25,183 bases of DNA. It comes from Deltaproteobacteria bacterium. GTDB taxonomy: Bacteria; Desulfobacterota; Desulfobacteria; Desulfobacterales; JAFDDL01. The notes under the pieces were generated by a model. That model saw only the letters and a list, made by a program, of their open reading frames with translations. It was not told where the DNA came from and did no database searches. Positions 16,750 to 24,552 of this stretch are shown piece after piece; positions within the stretch are counted from its first letter, which is position 1, and every line of letters starts with the position of its first letter. The position numbers were made by a program, and so were the translations under genes. The DNA lies in assembly GCA_019310865.1 (NCBI GenBank), contig JAFDDL010000017.1, positions 1 through 25,183 on the forward strand, read 5' to 3'.

Positions 16750-16778
16750 AGTGTAATCTGTCACGTGACAGATGTCAA
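16750..16778 (-). promoter_or_regulatory. higBA promoter with operator in the spacer; leaderless start predicted
   Basis: On the - strand TTGACA (16778-16773) and TACACT (16755-16750) are separated by 17 bases. The spacer plus one base of the -35 element is a perfect 18-bp palindrome, ATCTGTCACGTGACAGAT (16756-16773), the expected HigA or HigBA binding site. Transcription about 7 bases after the -10 box would begin at or next to the A of ATG 16743, so the mRNA should have no 5' leader, which agrees with the missing SD. Confidence 0.7.
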
Positions 16779-16797
16779 CGGCTTTTTTCTAGCCGTT
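16777..16797. repeat. Short inverted repeat at the vapC stop codon
   Basis: AACGGCT (16777-16783) and AGCCGTT (16791-16797) are perfect 7-base arms around a 7-base loop that contains part of the vapC stop codon. One arm touches the -35 box of the higBA promoter. No T-run follows on the - strand, so it is at best a weak terminator for vapBC. Confidence 0.4.
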
Positions 16798-17250
16798 TCG
16801 GATATTGCTGGAAATGGTGCAATTGACGGTTTGCAAACCGACCGCGGAAGCTAACTGAGACTGTTTATGATCAAATGTGAAGAACCGGTCCGCTCCCATG
16901 GAAAGAGCCAATGCTACATGGATAACATCCAGTGAACAGGATCCGATTGTTTTCGTGTGGTTTTTTGAAAGCGCCAGGGAGCGTGTAAAAGCATCCGACC
17001 AGTTTATTGGGGGGTTGTAGAATATCCTTTCCTTTTCATGTTTGTTGAATCGTTCCAACACGATTCCGGCTTCCCTGCCGCTCATTTCATTTCTAAACTG
17101 TTTTAGCTTTATGGCGTTTGTGAATTCCAACTCGTGAAAAACCGTTCTAGGAACGGCTTCATTGTTGGCTTTGATCCAATCGGATGCTTCCCGAGAATAC
17201 GCCTCTTTGACATAGAGTTTTACAATTACGCTAGTATCCAAATAAAACAT
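16789..17250 (-). CDS. vapC: VapC-type PIN-domain toxin
   Basis: A 153-residue PIN-domain ribonuclease toxin. Acidic active-site residues are visible in order: Asp5 in 'FYLDTSVIVKLYV', Glu41 in 'FHELEFTNAI', Asp of 'CSLDVIHVALAL' and Asp of 'FTFDHKQ'. VapC toxins cut tRNA or rRNA with Mg2+. The start ATG overlaps the stop of the antitoxin gene at base 17250, the tight coupling common in vapBC operons. The cognate antitoxin is Phd/YefM-like rather than AbrB-like VapB. Confidence 0.9.
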   Translation of the reverse strand: MFYLDTSVIVKLYVKEAYSREASDWIKANNEAVPRTVFHELEFTNAIKLKQFRNEMSGREAGIVLERFNKHEKERIFYNPPINWSDAFTRSLALSKNHTKTIGSCSLDVIHVALALSMGADRFFTFDHKQSQLASAVGLQTVNCTISSNIRNG

Positions 17251-17480
17251 CAGAATCGGTCCTCTCTGCCTTCAATCACGATTTCGCTGAGAGGTTTTCC
17301 CTTTATTTCGATGCATTCTTTAAAGAAGTTAGGCCAGTTGATATCCCGTTTGGCACCCAACGCGGTAATTTTTGCCACCGGCTCGCCTCTTTTTGTGACT
17401 ATGATTTCTTCGCCGGACTGTATTTTTCTGAGAACCTGAGCAAAGTTTTTTTGGATCTCTCCTACGGTGGCTGTCTCCAT
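17250..17480 (-). CDS. Phd/YefM-type antitoxin of the vapBC pair
   Basis: A 76-residue antitoxin with the typical 'TVGEIQKNFAQVLRKIQSGEEIIVTKRGEPVAKI' DNA-binding N-terminal half and a short C-terminal tail ('GKPLSEIVIEGREDRF') that would block the toxin. ATG 17480 follows GAGG on the - strand by about 8 bases. It is transcribed first, from the consensus promoter at 17513-17541. Confidence 0.9.
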   Translation of the reverse strand: METATVGEIQKNFAQVLRKIQSGEEIIVTKRGEPVAKITALGAKRDINWPNFFKECIEIKGKPLSEIVIEGREDRF

Positions 17481-17499
17481 TTCCGAACCTCATAAATCT

Positions 17500-17541
17500 G
17501 ATGTTTACGCACATTATATGCGTAAATATCAGTTTTGTCAA
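17500..17541 (-). promoter_or_regulatory. vapBC promoter (near-consensus sigma70) with overlapping operator
   Basis: On the - strand TTGACA (17541-17536), a 17-base spacer and TATAAT (17518-17513) form a perfect consensus promoter. Inverted arms GATGTTTACGCA (17500-17511) and TGCGTAAATATC (17519-17530) match at 11 of 12 positions and flank the -10 box, so a bound antitoxin-toxin complex would block it. The leader to ATG 17480 would be about 26 bases. Confidence 0.8.
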
Positions 17542-17543
17542 GC

Positions 17544-17758
17544 CTACAAAAGACCATAATAACAATATCCCTTCATCATTGCCGGGCCGCTGATGATGGG
17601 CGTCTGGGAGGCTCCTGATACGGAAAAATACAGCGTGTCGAGTTGAGACTTGAGCGCATCGATGAATTTTTCCGTGCCCCAGGATGTCCGGTCCGGCTGC
17701 GAGCATCAGTCATATCTAAAATAATTTCACCAGGCCAAGACAACTGATAATAAGTCAA
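17544..17758. other. Intergenic stretch between vapBC and fecR; possible decayed coding sequence
   Basis: No gene can be supported between 17531 and 17824. On the - strand a frame without a start runs from 17705 to a TAG at 17546-17544 (53 codons, 'WGTEKFIDALKSQLDTLYF...'). It looks protein-like in composition but I do not recognise it, and an in-frame TGA lies just upstream. It may be the end of a deleted gene. Confidence 0.25.
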
Positions 17759-17794
17759 CTTAGGAAACTACGTCCCCTTTCCTACTTTCCTAAG
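17759..17794. repeat. Inverted repeat downstream of fecR, hairpin or REP-like element
   Basis: CTTAGGAAA (17759-17767) and TTTCCTAAG (17786-17794) are perfect 9-base arms with an 18-base loop. It sits 31 bases past the fecR stop and could end that transcript, although no clear T-run follows. On the - strand the loop contains AAGGGGACGTAG, which reminds me of REP-type elements associated with Y1 transposases; this is recollection, not proof. Confidence 0.4.
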
Positions 17795-17824
17795 ACAATA
17801 GGCACCGCCATGGCTGTGCGGCTC

Positions 17825-18988
17825 CTAATCTTGTTTAACCAGCATAATCTTGCCGCCGGAAGACGGTCGGGCCGAGACAGGCCAGGTTTTTTCAAGAGTG
17901 CGGACGAAATGCTCCCGGTCCTTGATATTGAAGTTCATACTGACGCGCATATCGTTCAGCTGCTTGTCACCAATCACCAGCTTGGGATCGAGGTATCGGT
18001 TGATCTCATCGATCACCTCATGGAGGGCAGTGTCCTTAAAATAGAGTCGTCCCTTTCGCCAGGTGTCCACGCGCTTGACATCGATCGGCCTGACCGAATA
18101 GGTGGCCTTTTTCTTGTTGATGGTAATCTCCTGGCCGGCACTCAGCACGGTTGGGGCAACCCGCGCAACCGTCGCTGGAATTTGGCCGGACGACGGGTTT
18201 CGGGCGGCGAACAGCGTATTTTTCCGAGCTGCATTGGTTTCGGCAGTATTCGTTTTTTCAGTCGATTCCGGCGCTTTCGATTTGCCGGTAGTCGCGGGCT
18301 CCGGATGTCCATCCACCTGAACACGACCACTGACCACGGAAACGATGATTTCCTCTGTTTTTTCCTTGCTCACCTTAAAGGCCGTGCCCAGCGCGCGAAC
18401 GGAAACTTGACCGGCTGTAACCACAAAGGGCCGCGCTGGGTCATGCGCCACGGAAAAAAAAGCCCGTCCGGTTTCCAGATCAATTTGCCGGTCGGTCTCG
18501 GTCATTCGAACGGTCAACTCGGTTTCCGCATCGAGGTTGACCGTGGAGCCGTCTGCAAGGGTCAATCCCATCAGGTTGCCGGTGGCGGTCCGATAGGTCT
18601 TTTTATCCAAAGCACCGGACTGAACAAACCATATGCCGGTAACCATCAACAAGAGGACGGCTGCTGCAGCAAGGGGCTGAAATCCGTAAGATCCGACTTT
18701 GAGAAAATCAACCCACCGTTTCTTCGGGACGGGAATCGGCCGAGACCGGTTCGATTCAAGAATCTTTTCCGCGACCGGATGTTCTTTCAAAAAATCCGTG
18801 TGTGTCCAGATGCCGGATATCAAGCCGAATTCTTTTTTATTGGCTGGATGCGTGTCCCGCCATTTGATGAATTCTGCGTCGGTCTCCGGGTTAATACCCG
18901 AATCCTGAAAGCGCATCATCCATTTTCTGGCTTCGACGGCTGCACGGGGTTCCCACGCGTCATCCGTATTTCCATTATTTGTTTTCAT
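17825..18988 (-). CDS. FecR-family anti-sigma factor / transmembrane signal transducer
   Basis: A 387-residue FecR-like regulator. The N-terminal cytoplasmic part ('ARKWMMRFQDSGINPETDAEFIKWRDTHPANKKEF', about 20-54) is the sigma-binding domain. A single TM helix lies at about 103-122. The periplasmic FecR domain (about 134-230) contains 'LADGSTVNLDAETEL', 'IDLETGRAFFSVAHDPARPFVV' and 'VRALGTAFKV'. A Lys/Thr/Ala-rich linker of about 60 residues leads to a C-terminal STN-interacting region ('DTALHEVIDEINRYLDPKLVIGD'). It would pass a ligand signal from the TonB-dependent receptor to the sigma factor. Its ATG overlaps the sigma stop by four bases. Confidence 0.9.
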   Translation of the reverse strand: MKTNNGNTDDAWEPRAAVEARKWMMRFQDSGINPETDAEFIKWRDTHPANKKEFGLISGIWTHTDFLKEHPVAEKILESNRSRPIPVPKKRWVDFLKVGSYGFQPLAAAAVLLLMVTGIWFVQSGALDKKTYRTATGNLMGLTLADGSTVNLDAETELTVRMTETDRQIDLETGRAFFSVAHDPARPFVVTAGQVSVRALGTAFKVSKEKTEEIIVSVVSGRVQVDGHPEPATTGKSKAPESTEKTNTAETNAARKNTLFAARNPSSGQIPATVARVAPTVLSAGQEITINKKKATYSVRPIDVKRVDTWRKGRLYFKDTALHEVIDEINRYLDPKLVIGDKQLNDMRVSMNFNIKDREHFVRTLEKTWPVSARPSSGGKIMLVKQD

Positions 18989-19611
18989 AGCTCATACAAG
19001 GCCTTACGGCGAAATTGTTTCAAAGCATGTGTTATATGCTTTTTGACCATATTTTTGGAAATGCCCATTTCCTCACCAATCTGATCATAGGTCATTCCCT
19101 TGAAACGGTGCAGCACGAATGCTTTCTGGCAATTGGCGTTGAGCCGGTCAAACACGCCCTGTAATACGGACATGCCCTCCTTGGATGCCAGGGCCTCTTC
19201 GGGCGTTGCTGTTCGTGAGGCAAGCTGGACATCCTCTGTTGACACATGCGAATTGGCCAGGCGGACCTTCTCGTTTCGATACTGATCATTTAACAGGTTG
19301 ATGACAATGCGGCGCAACAACGATTTGGTCAACGTAAGTTTTTCATGATCCGGATGCTGCATCAACCGAACATAGACATCTTGTACCACATCGTCCGCAT
19401 CTGTCTCAGACCCTAGTCGAAGCGTCACAAAGCGGTGCAGCCACACATGGTACCTGTCGAAGGCATCCTGAACGATCCGGTCGGCTTCCCGTTTCCGAGT
19501 TGGTTCAGACGGGCATTTGTCCGATACAGGTTCTCCGTTGAATACGTTCAATCCGGAATCCTTAAGGGTTCGTTTTCCTGCGCGAGCCCAGAGTTTAAAA
19601 TCAATTACCAA
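18985..19611 (-). CDS. ECF sigma factor, FecI-like
   Basis: A 208-residue ECF sigma factor. Sigma2 region: 'HRFVTLRLGSETDADDVVQDVYVRLMQ'. Sigma4 region with HTH: 'CQKAFVLHRFKGMTYDQIGEEMGISKNMVKKHITHALKQFR'. The upstream boundary is uncertain: the longest frame opens at TTG 19611 with AGGTAGG a few bases before it, and no ATG lies between there and the conserved domain (which begins about residue 43). It is translationally coupled to fecR by an ATGA overlap and divergent from the receptor gene. It probably activates the receptor promoter, and through it the methyltransferase genes. Confidence 0.88.
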   Translation of the reverse strand: MVIDFKLWARAGKRTLKDSGLNVFNGEPVSDKCPSEPTRKREADRIVQDAFDRYHVWLHRFVTLRLGSETDADDVVQDVYVRLMQHPDHEKLTLTKSLLRRIVINLLNDQYRNEKVRLANSHVSTEDVQLASRTATPEEALASKEGMSVLQGVFDRLNANCQKAFVLHRFKGMTYDQIGEEMGISKNMVKKHITHALKQFRRKALYEL

Positions 19612-19648
19612 GCCTACCTACTTACTATAACGGATTTCAAACGGAAAT

Positions 19649-19707
19649 GGGTACCAAAAAATGCCGTTTCAGCTAAAAAAAATTCGAGAATAAAAAAAAT
19701 GGTACCC
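19649..19707. repeat. Inverted repeat in the fecI - receptor intergenic region
   Basis: GGGTACCA (19649-19656) and TGGTACCC (19700-19707) are perfect arms 43 bases apart, each built around GGTACC and each next to an A-run. They lie in the 199-base divergent promoter region and could be regulator sites. No sigma70 or ECF promoter could be assigned with confidence. Confidence 0.4.
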
Positions 19708-19810
19708 GATTGCCTTTCGATTTCGTTATAAAGGGAAAGCATCTCACATTCCCGTCACCCGTTCGAAATTGCATTGAATTAACATTTCGCAGGACTCAAG
19801 AGGAGGCATC

Positions 19811-21817
19811 ATGAGACAACACCCGGTGTTCGCAAAAACAAGTCGGCTGCAACAGATAGCGGTTCAAGCCTCGATTTGGCTATGTTGCATTTTTCTGACT
19901 GGATCGGTCGGTTATGGTCAGACCGGTCAAATCGATTTTGACATCCCTTCTCAGAAAATGGTCAAAGCCCTGGACATGTTTGCGGAAAAAACTGATTTCA
20001 GTCTGATGTACGCCATGGAGGAACTGGCAGATAAAAAAAACAATGAAATTACGGGGAAGCTGACACCAGACCAGGCTTTGGGCAAAATGCTGGAAGGAAC
20101 CGGCTTGGCTTATGAATTTACTAGTGACACCACCGTGTCCATCCGGCGAGATCCGGTTTTGACACTTAAAAACCCCCACGTAGCCAACGCCCCGGAAACC
20201 GGTGACAAGAAAAACGCCGAGGTTGTGGCCCAAAACGGTTCGACAAGCTCAACACCGCAGCAGCCGGGTCAGGCCGCTCAACAGCCGGCCACTGCACCCG
20301 GGTCGTCCCACGACGATTTCATCCTCGAGGAAACAGTGGTCACTGCCACAAAGACCGGCGAGACAGAACTGCAAAAGACGCCCATCGCCATCACCGCTTT
20401 TTCCGCAGAGGCATTGAAGAATTCGGGCACCACCTCTATCAAAGGATTGAGTTTGATGGTGCCGGGTCTTACCATGTCGGCCAATGAATCATTTGCGCAA
20501 CCGTATATCCGCGGGATTGGCACCCAGCTCCCCTTTACCGGTGCTGATACCAGTGTGGCCGTCTATCTTGATGGTGTCTATCTTGGGCGATCGGTTTCCC
20601 ATTTTATCGATTTTATAGATGTGGAGCGGGTTGAGGTTTTGCGTGGCCCCCAGGGGACGCTTTACGGCCGAAACGCTACGGGGGGTGCTTTCAATATTGT
20701 CACCATGGCGCCCACAACAGAATGGACCGGACGGATCAGCGCCGGCTTTGGAGATTACAGCCAATATCGTGTTGAAGGCACCGTCAGTGGGCCCATTGTC
20801 GATGACAAGGTACTGGCACGCTTTTCCATAATGGATGCTCAGCACGATGGATACATGGATAACATAGGGGTGGGTCCCGACCCCCTTGATGAAAATGTGA
20901 CAGCGCTGCACGGATCGTTACAGTTCAACATTTCAGACAACCTCCAAGCGGTTCTCAGTGGTGATTATTCAAAAAGCGATGATGCCGGGGTTGCTATGAA
21001 GGCTACTCATCCCATGGGATTGCCCTTCTTGCTGGGCGCACAGTGGATTGACGATTTTTGGACTGTTAATTTAGGCGACCCCCAATGGTCCGAAATAGAA
21101 CTGTCGGGAGCTGCGGCTAAGATCTCGTTAAACCTGCCGAGCGACATGGCATTTACTTCTATTAGTTCTTTTCGTCATATTTTCATCGATATGCAAACGG
21201 ATGTGGATGCAACCGAAGTGCGAATGCTCAAAACTGTCTTTGGGGCCACGGGCAATGAGGCAGATCAGTTTACGCAGGAGTTTCAATTGACCGGAAAATG
21301 GGGCCGTGTGAATTGGGTTGCAGGTCTATTTTATTTCTGGGAAGAAGATTACGAAGACTGGGATTTGGATATTACTGACGTGGTCCCGGATTTTATTATG
21401 TACTATGACGCCTGGAACGAGACAAATGCTTATGCGGCTTTTGGGCAAGCCACTTATCAAGTGTCCGATAAAATTTCTCTCACCGCCGGGTTGCGTTACA
21501 GTTACGAGGAAAAAGACTGGAAACTGATTGTTTCTGATACCTATACACCCGCTGTGACTCAAATCCTGAGTACCAAATGGGATGCCGTAACGCCAAAATT
21601 TGGAATCGATTACCAGGTTAGCGAAGAGATGCTGCTCTACGCGAGCATAACACGGGGGTTTAAAAGTGGCGGTTATAACGTTGTTGCGGTCCAGAACGCA
21701 TACGATCCCGAGTTTATCTGGAGCTACGAAATCGGGCTTAAATCAGACTGGTTGGCGAACCGGCTGCACAACAGTGGAAACACAAAATGCAGCAGATTCC
21801 ATTATCAAGGGCCTTGA
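19811..21817 (+). CDS. TonB-dependent receptor with STN signalling domain (3' end out of frame)
   Basis: ATG 19811 follows a strong SD (AAGAGGAGG). The order of parts is: leader peptide (about 1-37, hydrophobic 'SIWLCCIFLTGSVGYG'), STN domain (about 41-112, 'IDFDIPSQKMVKALDMFAEKT'), Gln/Pro/Ser-rich linker (140-166), TonB box 'EETVVTATK' (about 173-181), plug ('TPIAITAFSAEAL', 'GADTSVAVYLDGVY', 'VEVLRGPQGTLYGRNATGGAFNIVT') and most of the beta barrel. The STN domain marks it as a transducer for the FecIR pair. The frame is correct up to 'SYEIGLKSDWLANRL' (about 21766), then 16-17 unrelated residues lead to a stop at 21817, while the true barrel end continues in another frame. Substrate unknown: siderophore, corrinoid or an organic ligand. 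Confidence 0.88.
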   Translation: MRQHPVFAKTSRLQQIAVQASIWLCCIFLTGSVGYGQTGQIDFDIPSQKMVKALDMFAEKTDFSLMYAMEELADKKNNEITGKLTPDQALGKMLEGTGLAYEFTSDTTVSIRRDPVLTLKNPHVANAPETGDKKNAEVVAQNGSTSSTPQQPGQAAQQPATAPGSSHDDFILEETVVTATKTGETELQKTPIAITAFSAEALKNSGTTSIKGLSLMVPGLTMSANESFAQPYIRGIGTQLPFTGADTSVAVYLDGVYLGRSVSHFIDFIDVERVEVLRGPQGTLYGRNATGGAFNIVTMAPTTEWTGRISAGFGDYSQYRVEGTVSGPIVDDKVLARFSIMDAQHDGYMDNIGVGPDPLDENVTALHGSLQFNISDNLQAVLSGDYSKSDDAGVAMKATHPMGLPFLLGAQWIDDFWTVNLGDPQWSEIELSGAAAKISLNLPSDMAFTSISSFRHIFIDMQTDVDATEVRMLKTVFGATGNEADQFTQEFQLTGKWGRVNWVAGLFYFWEEDYEDWDLDITDVVPDFIMYYDAWNETNAYAAFGQATYQVSDKISLTAGLRYSYEEKDWKLIVSDTYTPAVTQILSTKWDAVTPKFGIDYQVSEEMLLYASITRGFKSGGYNVVAVQNAYDPEFIWSYEIGLKSDWLANRLHNSGNTKCSRFHYQGP

Positions 21818-22292
21818 ACTGGAGATGGCTTTTCGGCCGGTTGGCGCGCTCACGATTACTTCCAGCATCGCCTATCTTAACGCCGAGTTTGATCAATATA
21901 TGGCATCGGATTTTGACGGTAATCCAGTTGATGTGTCCGGTAATGTAATGCCTGTTGCGCCCGAGTGGTCGGCCAATATAACCGGTCAATATGTTTTAAA
22001 ATTGGCTGATTACGGCTTTATCACCCTGAGGGGTGAGTTCGGTTGGCAGACGGAAACATATTTCGACCAGTTTGAAAGAGACATTACCAAACAAGGTAGT
22101 TACAGCATCGTCAATGTACTGTTAAGTTTTGAGACAGCCGATGGCCGGTGGCGCATTGATGCTCACGGTCGAAACTTGGGAGATGAGGAGTATTACGAAA
22201 CGCTGTTCCCATTGGGTTTTGTTCCGGAGGATGTGCAGGGGCAAACCGGAACACCAAGAATCTACGGCCTACAGGTAACGTATGCGTTCTGA
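21771..22292 (+). pseudogene. C-terminal barrel end of the TonB-dependent receptor, displaced frame
   Basis: From about 21771 a second frame reads 'TVETQNAADSIIKGLELEMAFRPVGALTITSSIAYLNAEFDQY', then the standard last strands ending 'GTPRIYGLQVTYAF' with the terminal Phe needed for outer-membrane insertion. There is no SD or credible start, so it is the rest of the gene at 19811. In related receptors about 20 residues ('...FYxDYxDxQV...') separate 'NRL' from '..ENAA'. These are missing here, so the change looks like a deletion of 3n+2 bases, not a single-base slip. Confidence 0.75.
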
Positions 22293-22319
22293 CAAGTGAC
22301 ATTAATAGGGGAAGGGAAT

Positions 22320-22964
22320 ATGACAGAAGCGATTCTTGCTCAACTCAAGCGAGCCATTTTAGAAAGTGATGTCGATGACACACCGGACTTAGCCAGGAAG
22401 GCGCTCGAAGATGCCATTGATCCGTTTGTGGTCATGGACACGATGATAGAAGCCATCCAGAAAGTCGGGGACGACTTTGGCGCCGGATACCTCTTTCTTC
22501 CCGAGCTGGTCGGATCCGGCAAAGCTTTGGAAGAGGCGGTTCCCATCGTGGAAGAGGCCATCCAGAGCAAGGGCGGGACGCGCGAACCCTTGGGCGTTAT
22601 GGTCATCGGTACCGTTCAGGGAGATCTCCACACCATCGGCAAGTCCCTTGTAACGACCATGTTTTCCGCCAATGGCTTTAAAGTTCACGACCTGGGCATC
22701 GATGTTTCCACCGAGAAGTTCGTGGAAGCCGTCAAGGAATTTAATCCCCACATTCTCGCCCTGTCGGCATTGCTGACAAGCACCGCTCCGGAGGCACGAG
22801 CGGTTATCGACACACTTCAGGAAGCGGGGCTGCGAGATAAAGTGAAGATCATGGTGGGCGGAGGCGCCATAACCGAGGATTTTGCCCTGAGTATCGGCGC
22901 GGATGGGTACGATGCTACCGCGCCGGGCGCTGTAGAGGTGGGCAAAAAACTGCTGGGACTTTAA
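22320..22964 (+). CDS. Corrinoid protein of a methyltransferase system (MtbC/MttC-like)
   Basis: A 214-residue cobalamin-binding protein starting at ATG 22320, behind AGGGGAAGGGA (an in-frame start at 22296 is less likely). The N-terminal helical cap spans about 1-85. The B12-binding Rossmann domain has 'GTVQGDLHTIGKSLV', with Asp102-x-His104-x-x-Gly107 providing the lower-ligand His. 'LSALLTST' and 'VGGGAITEDFALSIGADGYDATA' are the later nucleotide-loop motifs. It carries the methyl group from the MttB-type enzyme to a second methyltransferase (to tetrahydrofolate or CoM) that is not in the window. It lies 27 bases after the receptor gene and 12 bases before the next gene. Confidence 0.93.
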   Translation: MTEAILAQLKRAILESDVDDTPDLARKALEDAIDPFVVMDTMIEAIQKVGDDFGAGYLFLPELVGSGKALEEAVPIVEEAIQSKGGTREPLGVMVIGTVQGDLHTIGKSLVTTMFSANGFKVHDLGIDVSTEKFVEAVKEFNPHILALSALLTSTAPEARAVIDTLQEAGLRDKVKIMVGGGAITEDFALSIGADGYDATAPGAVEVGKKLLGL

Positions 22965-22976
22965 AGGAGGCTTGTG

Positions 22977-24488
22977 ATGGCGATTACCGGGTTTAAGAGA
23001 AACTTCGCACCGTTGAAAATCCTGACCGATGCCATGATCGATGAGGTAGCGGAAGCCACCTTCCGGATTCTTGAAAAAACCGGGGTGGTCTTTGAAGACG
23101 AAGCGGCTTTAACGGTTCTGGCCGATGCCGGATGCAAGGTTGACAAGGAAAACCAGCGGGTCCGGATGCCTCGCGGGATCGTAAAGGAGCAACTGGCCCT
23201 GGTTCCGCCCACGGTGGAAATCCGGGCGAGAGACCCTGAAAATAACATGATTATTGGTCAGGATGATGTCATTTACTTTATCAATAGTGGTGGGATGACC
23301 TCGGTTGATCTGGAAACCTGGGAAAGTAAGGAGCCCACGCGCAGGGAGTTTTACGATTTTATCAAGGTGCTCGATGCGCTGCCAAACGTGCATGGCCTCA
23401 GCGCTTTTCCCTGGTATGGTTTTGCCAAGGTACCCCAGGCCATGCGGCTCATTGAGAGTTGTGCGGCAAAGGTCCGGTGTTCATCTAAAATTCAGGGGGA
23501 AGGTGGGGTCATGGACAATGATCAGTGGATCATGGCCCTTACCGAAGTCGTTGGTCAGGACCTGATGGCATTCGTCAACCCCGTGTCTCCATTGACCTAC
23601 GATAAGGAGTCTATATCGCGTCTGAATTTTTTCTGTGATAAGAATGCACTTTTTGACATCACACCGGGTCCCTTGGCTGGGGCGAGTGGGCCGGCGACCT
23701 TGGCGGGCACGTTGGCCCAATGCAACGCCGAAATTGCAGCCGGTATGTTGTTGGCCCAACTGCTTCGACCAGGTGTCCGGGTATATAGTGGCCATATGTT
23801 GATGACCCAGGACATGCGGTCAGGGGGACCGGCTTTTTCTTCCATTGGTAATCATCTCACTGCCGCGGCCTTTGCACAGTTTTGGAGAAAGCAACATATT
23901 CCGGTTGTCAGCGCCACGCCGGCTTGGTGCAGTTCCAAAACCATCGACTATCAATCGGGTTATGAGATGGCCCTTGCCGCCACCCACAACGCCATGGCCG
24001 GCTTTCATTCGATCATTTATCAAGGTGGGTTGAGCCAACAAATGACTGCGCATCCGGTCAAGGCGATCATCGATGACGATGCGGCGGGGATGATCGGACG
24101 ATTTTTTGCAGGCATCCAGGTGGACGAAGAGACCCTGGCAGTGGAGGTGATCGACAAGGTCGGCCCGGTCCCCGGGACTTTTCTAGACCAGGCCCACACC
24201 CGCAAATGGTGGCGCAGTGCACAATACCTCACCCAGGTGGCAGATCACACCCCCCTGGATACCTGGCTGAAAGGGGATCAAAAAACCGCCCTGGATCATG
24301 CAAAAGAGCGGATGGAACAGATCCTATCATCCCAAAAGCCGACCCCATTGGAGCCAGGGCAAGAGCAAGCCGTTGAGGACATCCTGAAGGAGGCCAGGGC
24401 GCATTACCGTAAAAAGGGCTTGATTTCAGATGAGGAGTGGAAAGACTACCAGCAGGACCTGAATTCGCCGGATTATCCCTTTGGATAA
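22977..24488 (+). CDS. MttB-family (trimethylamine methyltransferase-like) methyltransferase, non-pyrrolysine
   Basis: A 503-residue MttB-superfamily protein. ATG 22977 is preceded by AAAGGAGG, 6 bases away; the GTG three bases upstream is less well placed. 'ATFRILEKTGVVFEDEAALTVLADAGCKVD', 'VRMPRGIVKEQLALVPP', 'HTRKWWRSAQYLTQVADHTPLDTWL' and the C-terminal 'AHYRKKGL' are family marks. The gene has no in-frame amber codon, so it is not a pyrrolysine-containing trimethylamine enzyme. Characterised non-Pyl members demethylate quaternary amines such as glycine betaine, proline betaine or carnitine. Paired with the corrinoid protein upstream. Which amine it uses cannot be told from the sequence. 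Confidence 0.92.
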   Translation: MAITGFKRNFAPLKILTDAMIDEVAEATFRILEKTGVVFEDEAALTVLADAGCKVDKENQRVRMPRGIVKEQLALVPPTVEIRARDPENNMIIGQDDVIYFINSGGMTSVDLETWESKEPTRREFYDFIKVLDALPNVHGLSAFPWYGFAKVPQAMRLIESCAAKVRCSSKIQGEGGVMDNDQWIMALTEVVGQDLMAFVNPVSPLTYDKESISRLNFFCDKNALFDITPGPLAGASGPATLAGTLAQCNAEIAAGMLLAQLLRPGVRVYSGHMLMTQDMRSGGPAFSSIGNHLTAAAFAQFWRKQHIPVVSATPAWCSSKTIDYQSGYEMALAATHNAMAGFHSIIYQGGLSQQMTAHPVKAIIDDDAAGMIGRFFAGIQVDEETLAVEVIDKVGPVPGTFLDQAHTRKWWRSAQYLTQVADHTPLDTWLKGDQKTALDHAKERMEQILSSQKPTPLEPGQEQAVEDILKEARAHYRKKGLISDEEWKDYQQDLNSPDYPFG

Positions 24489-24552
24489 GCTATAATTGTA
24501 GATCCTGTTACCGGTAGGAAAATCGAATAACGATTGAGAAGGAGACCGAGAG

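Noticed and set aside
17810..19084. Long + strand open frame (424 codons)
   Set aside because: It lies fully opposite fecR and the end of the sigma gene, which have clear family motifs and coupled starts; no motif or SD of its own.
21771..21817. Programmed ribosomal frameshift in the receptor gene
   Set aside because: No slippery heptamer is visible at the junction and the expected residues between NRL and the ENAA-like motif are missing, which fits a deletion better.
22977..24488. Possible pyrrolysine-dependent trimethylamine methyltransferase
   Set aside because: The reading frame contains no in-frame TAG before its end, so the protein belongs to the non-pyrrolysine part of the MttB family.
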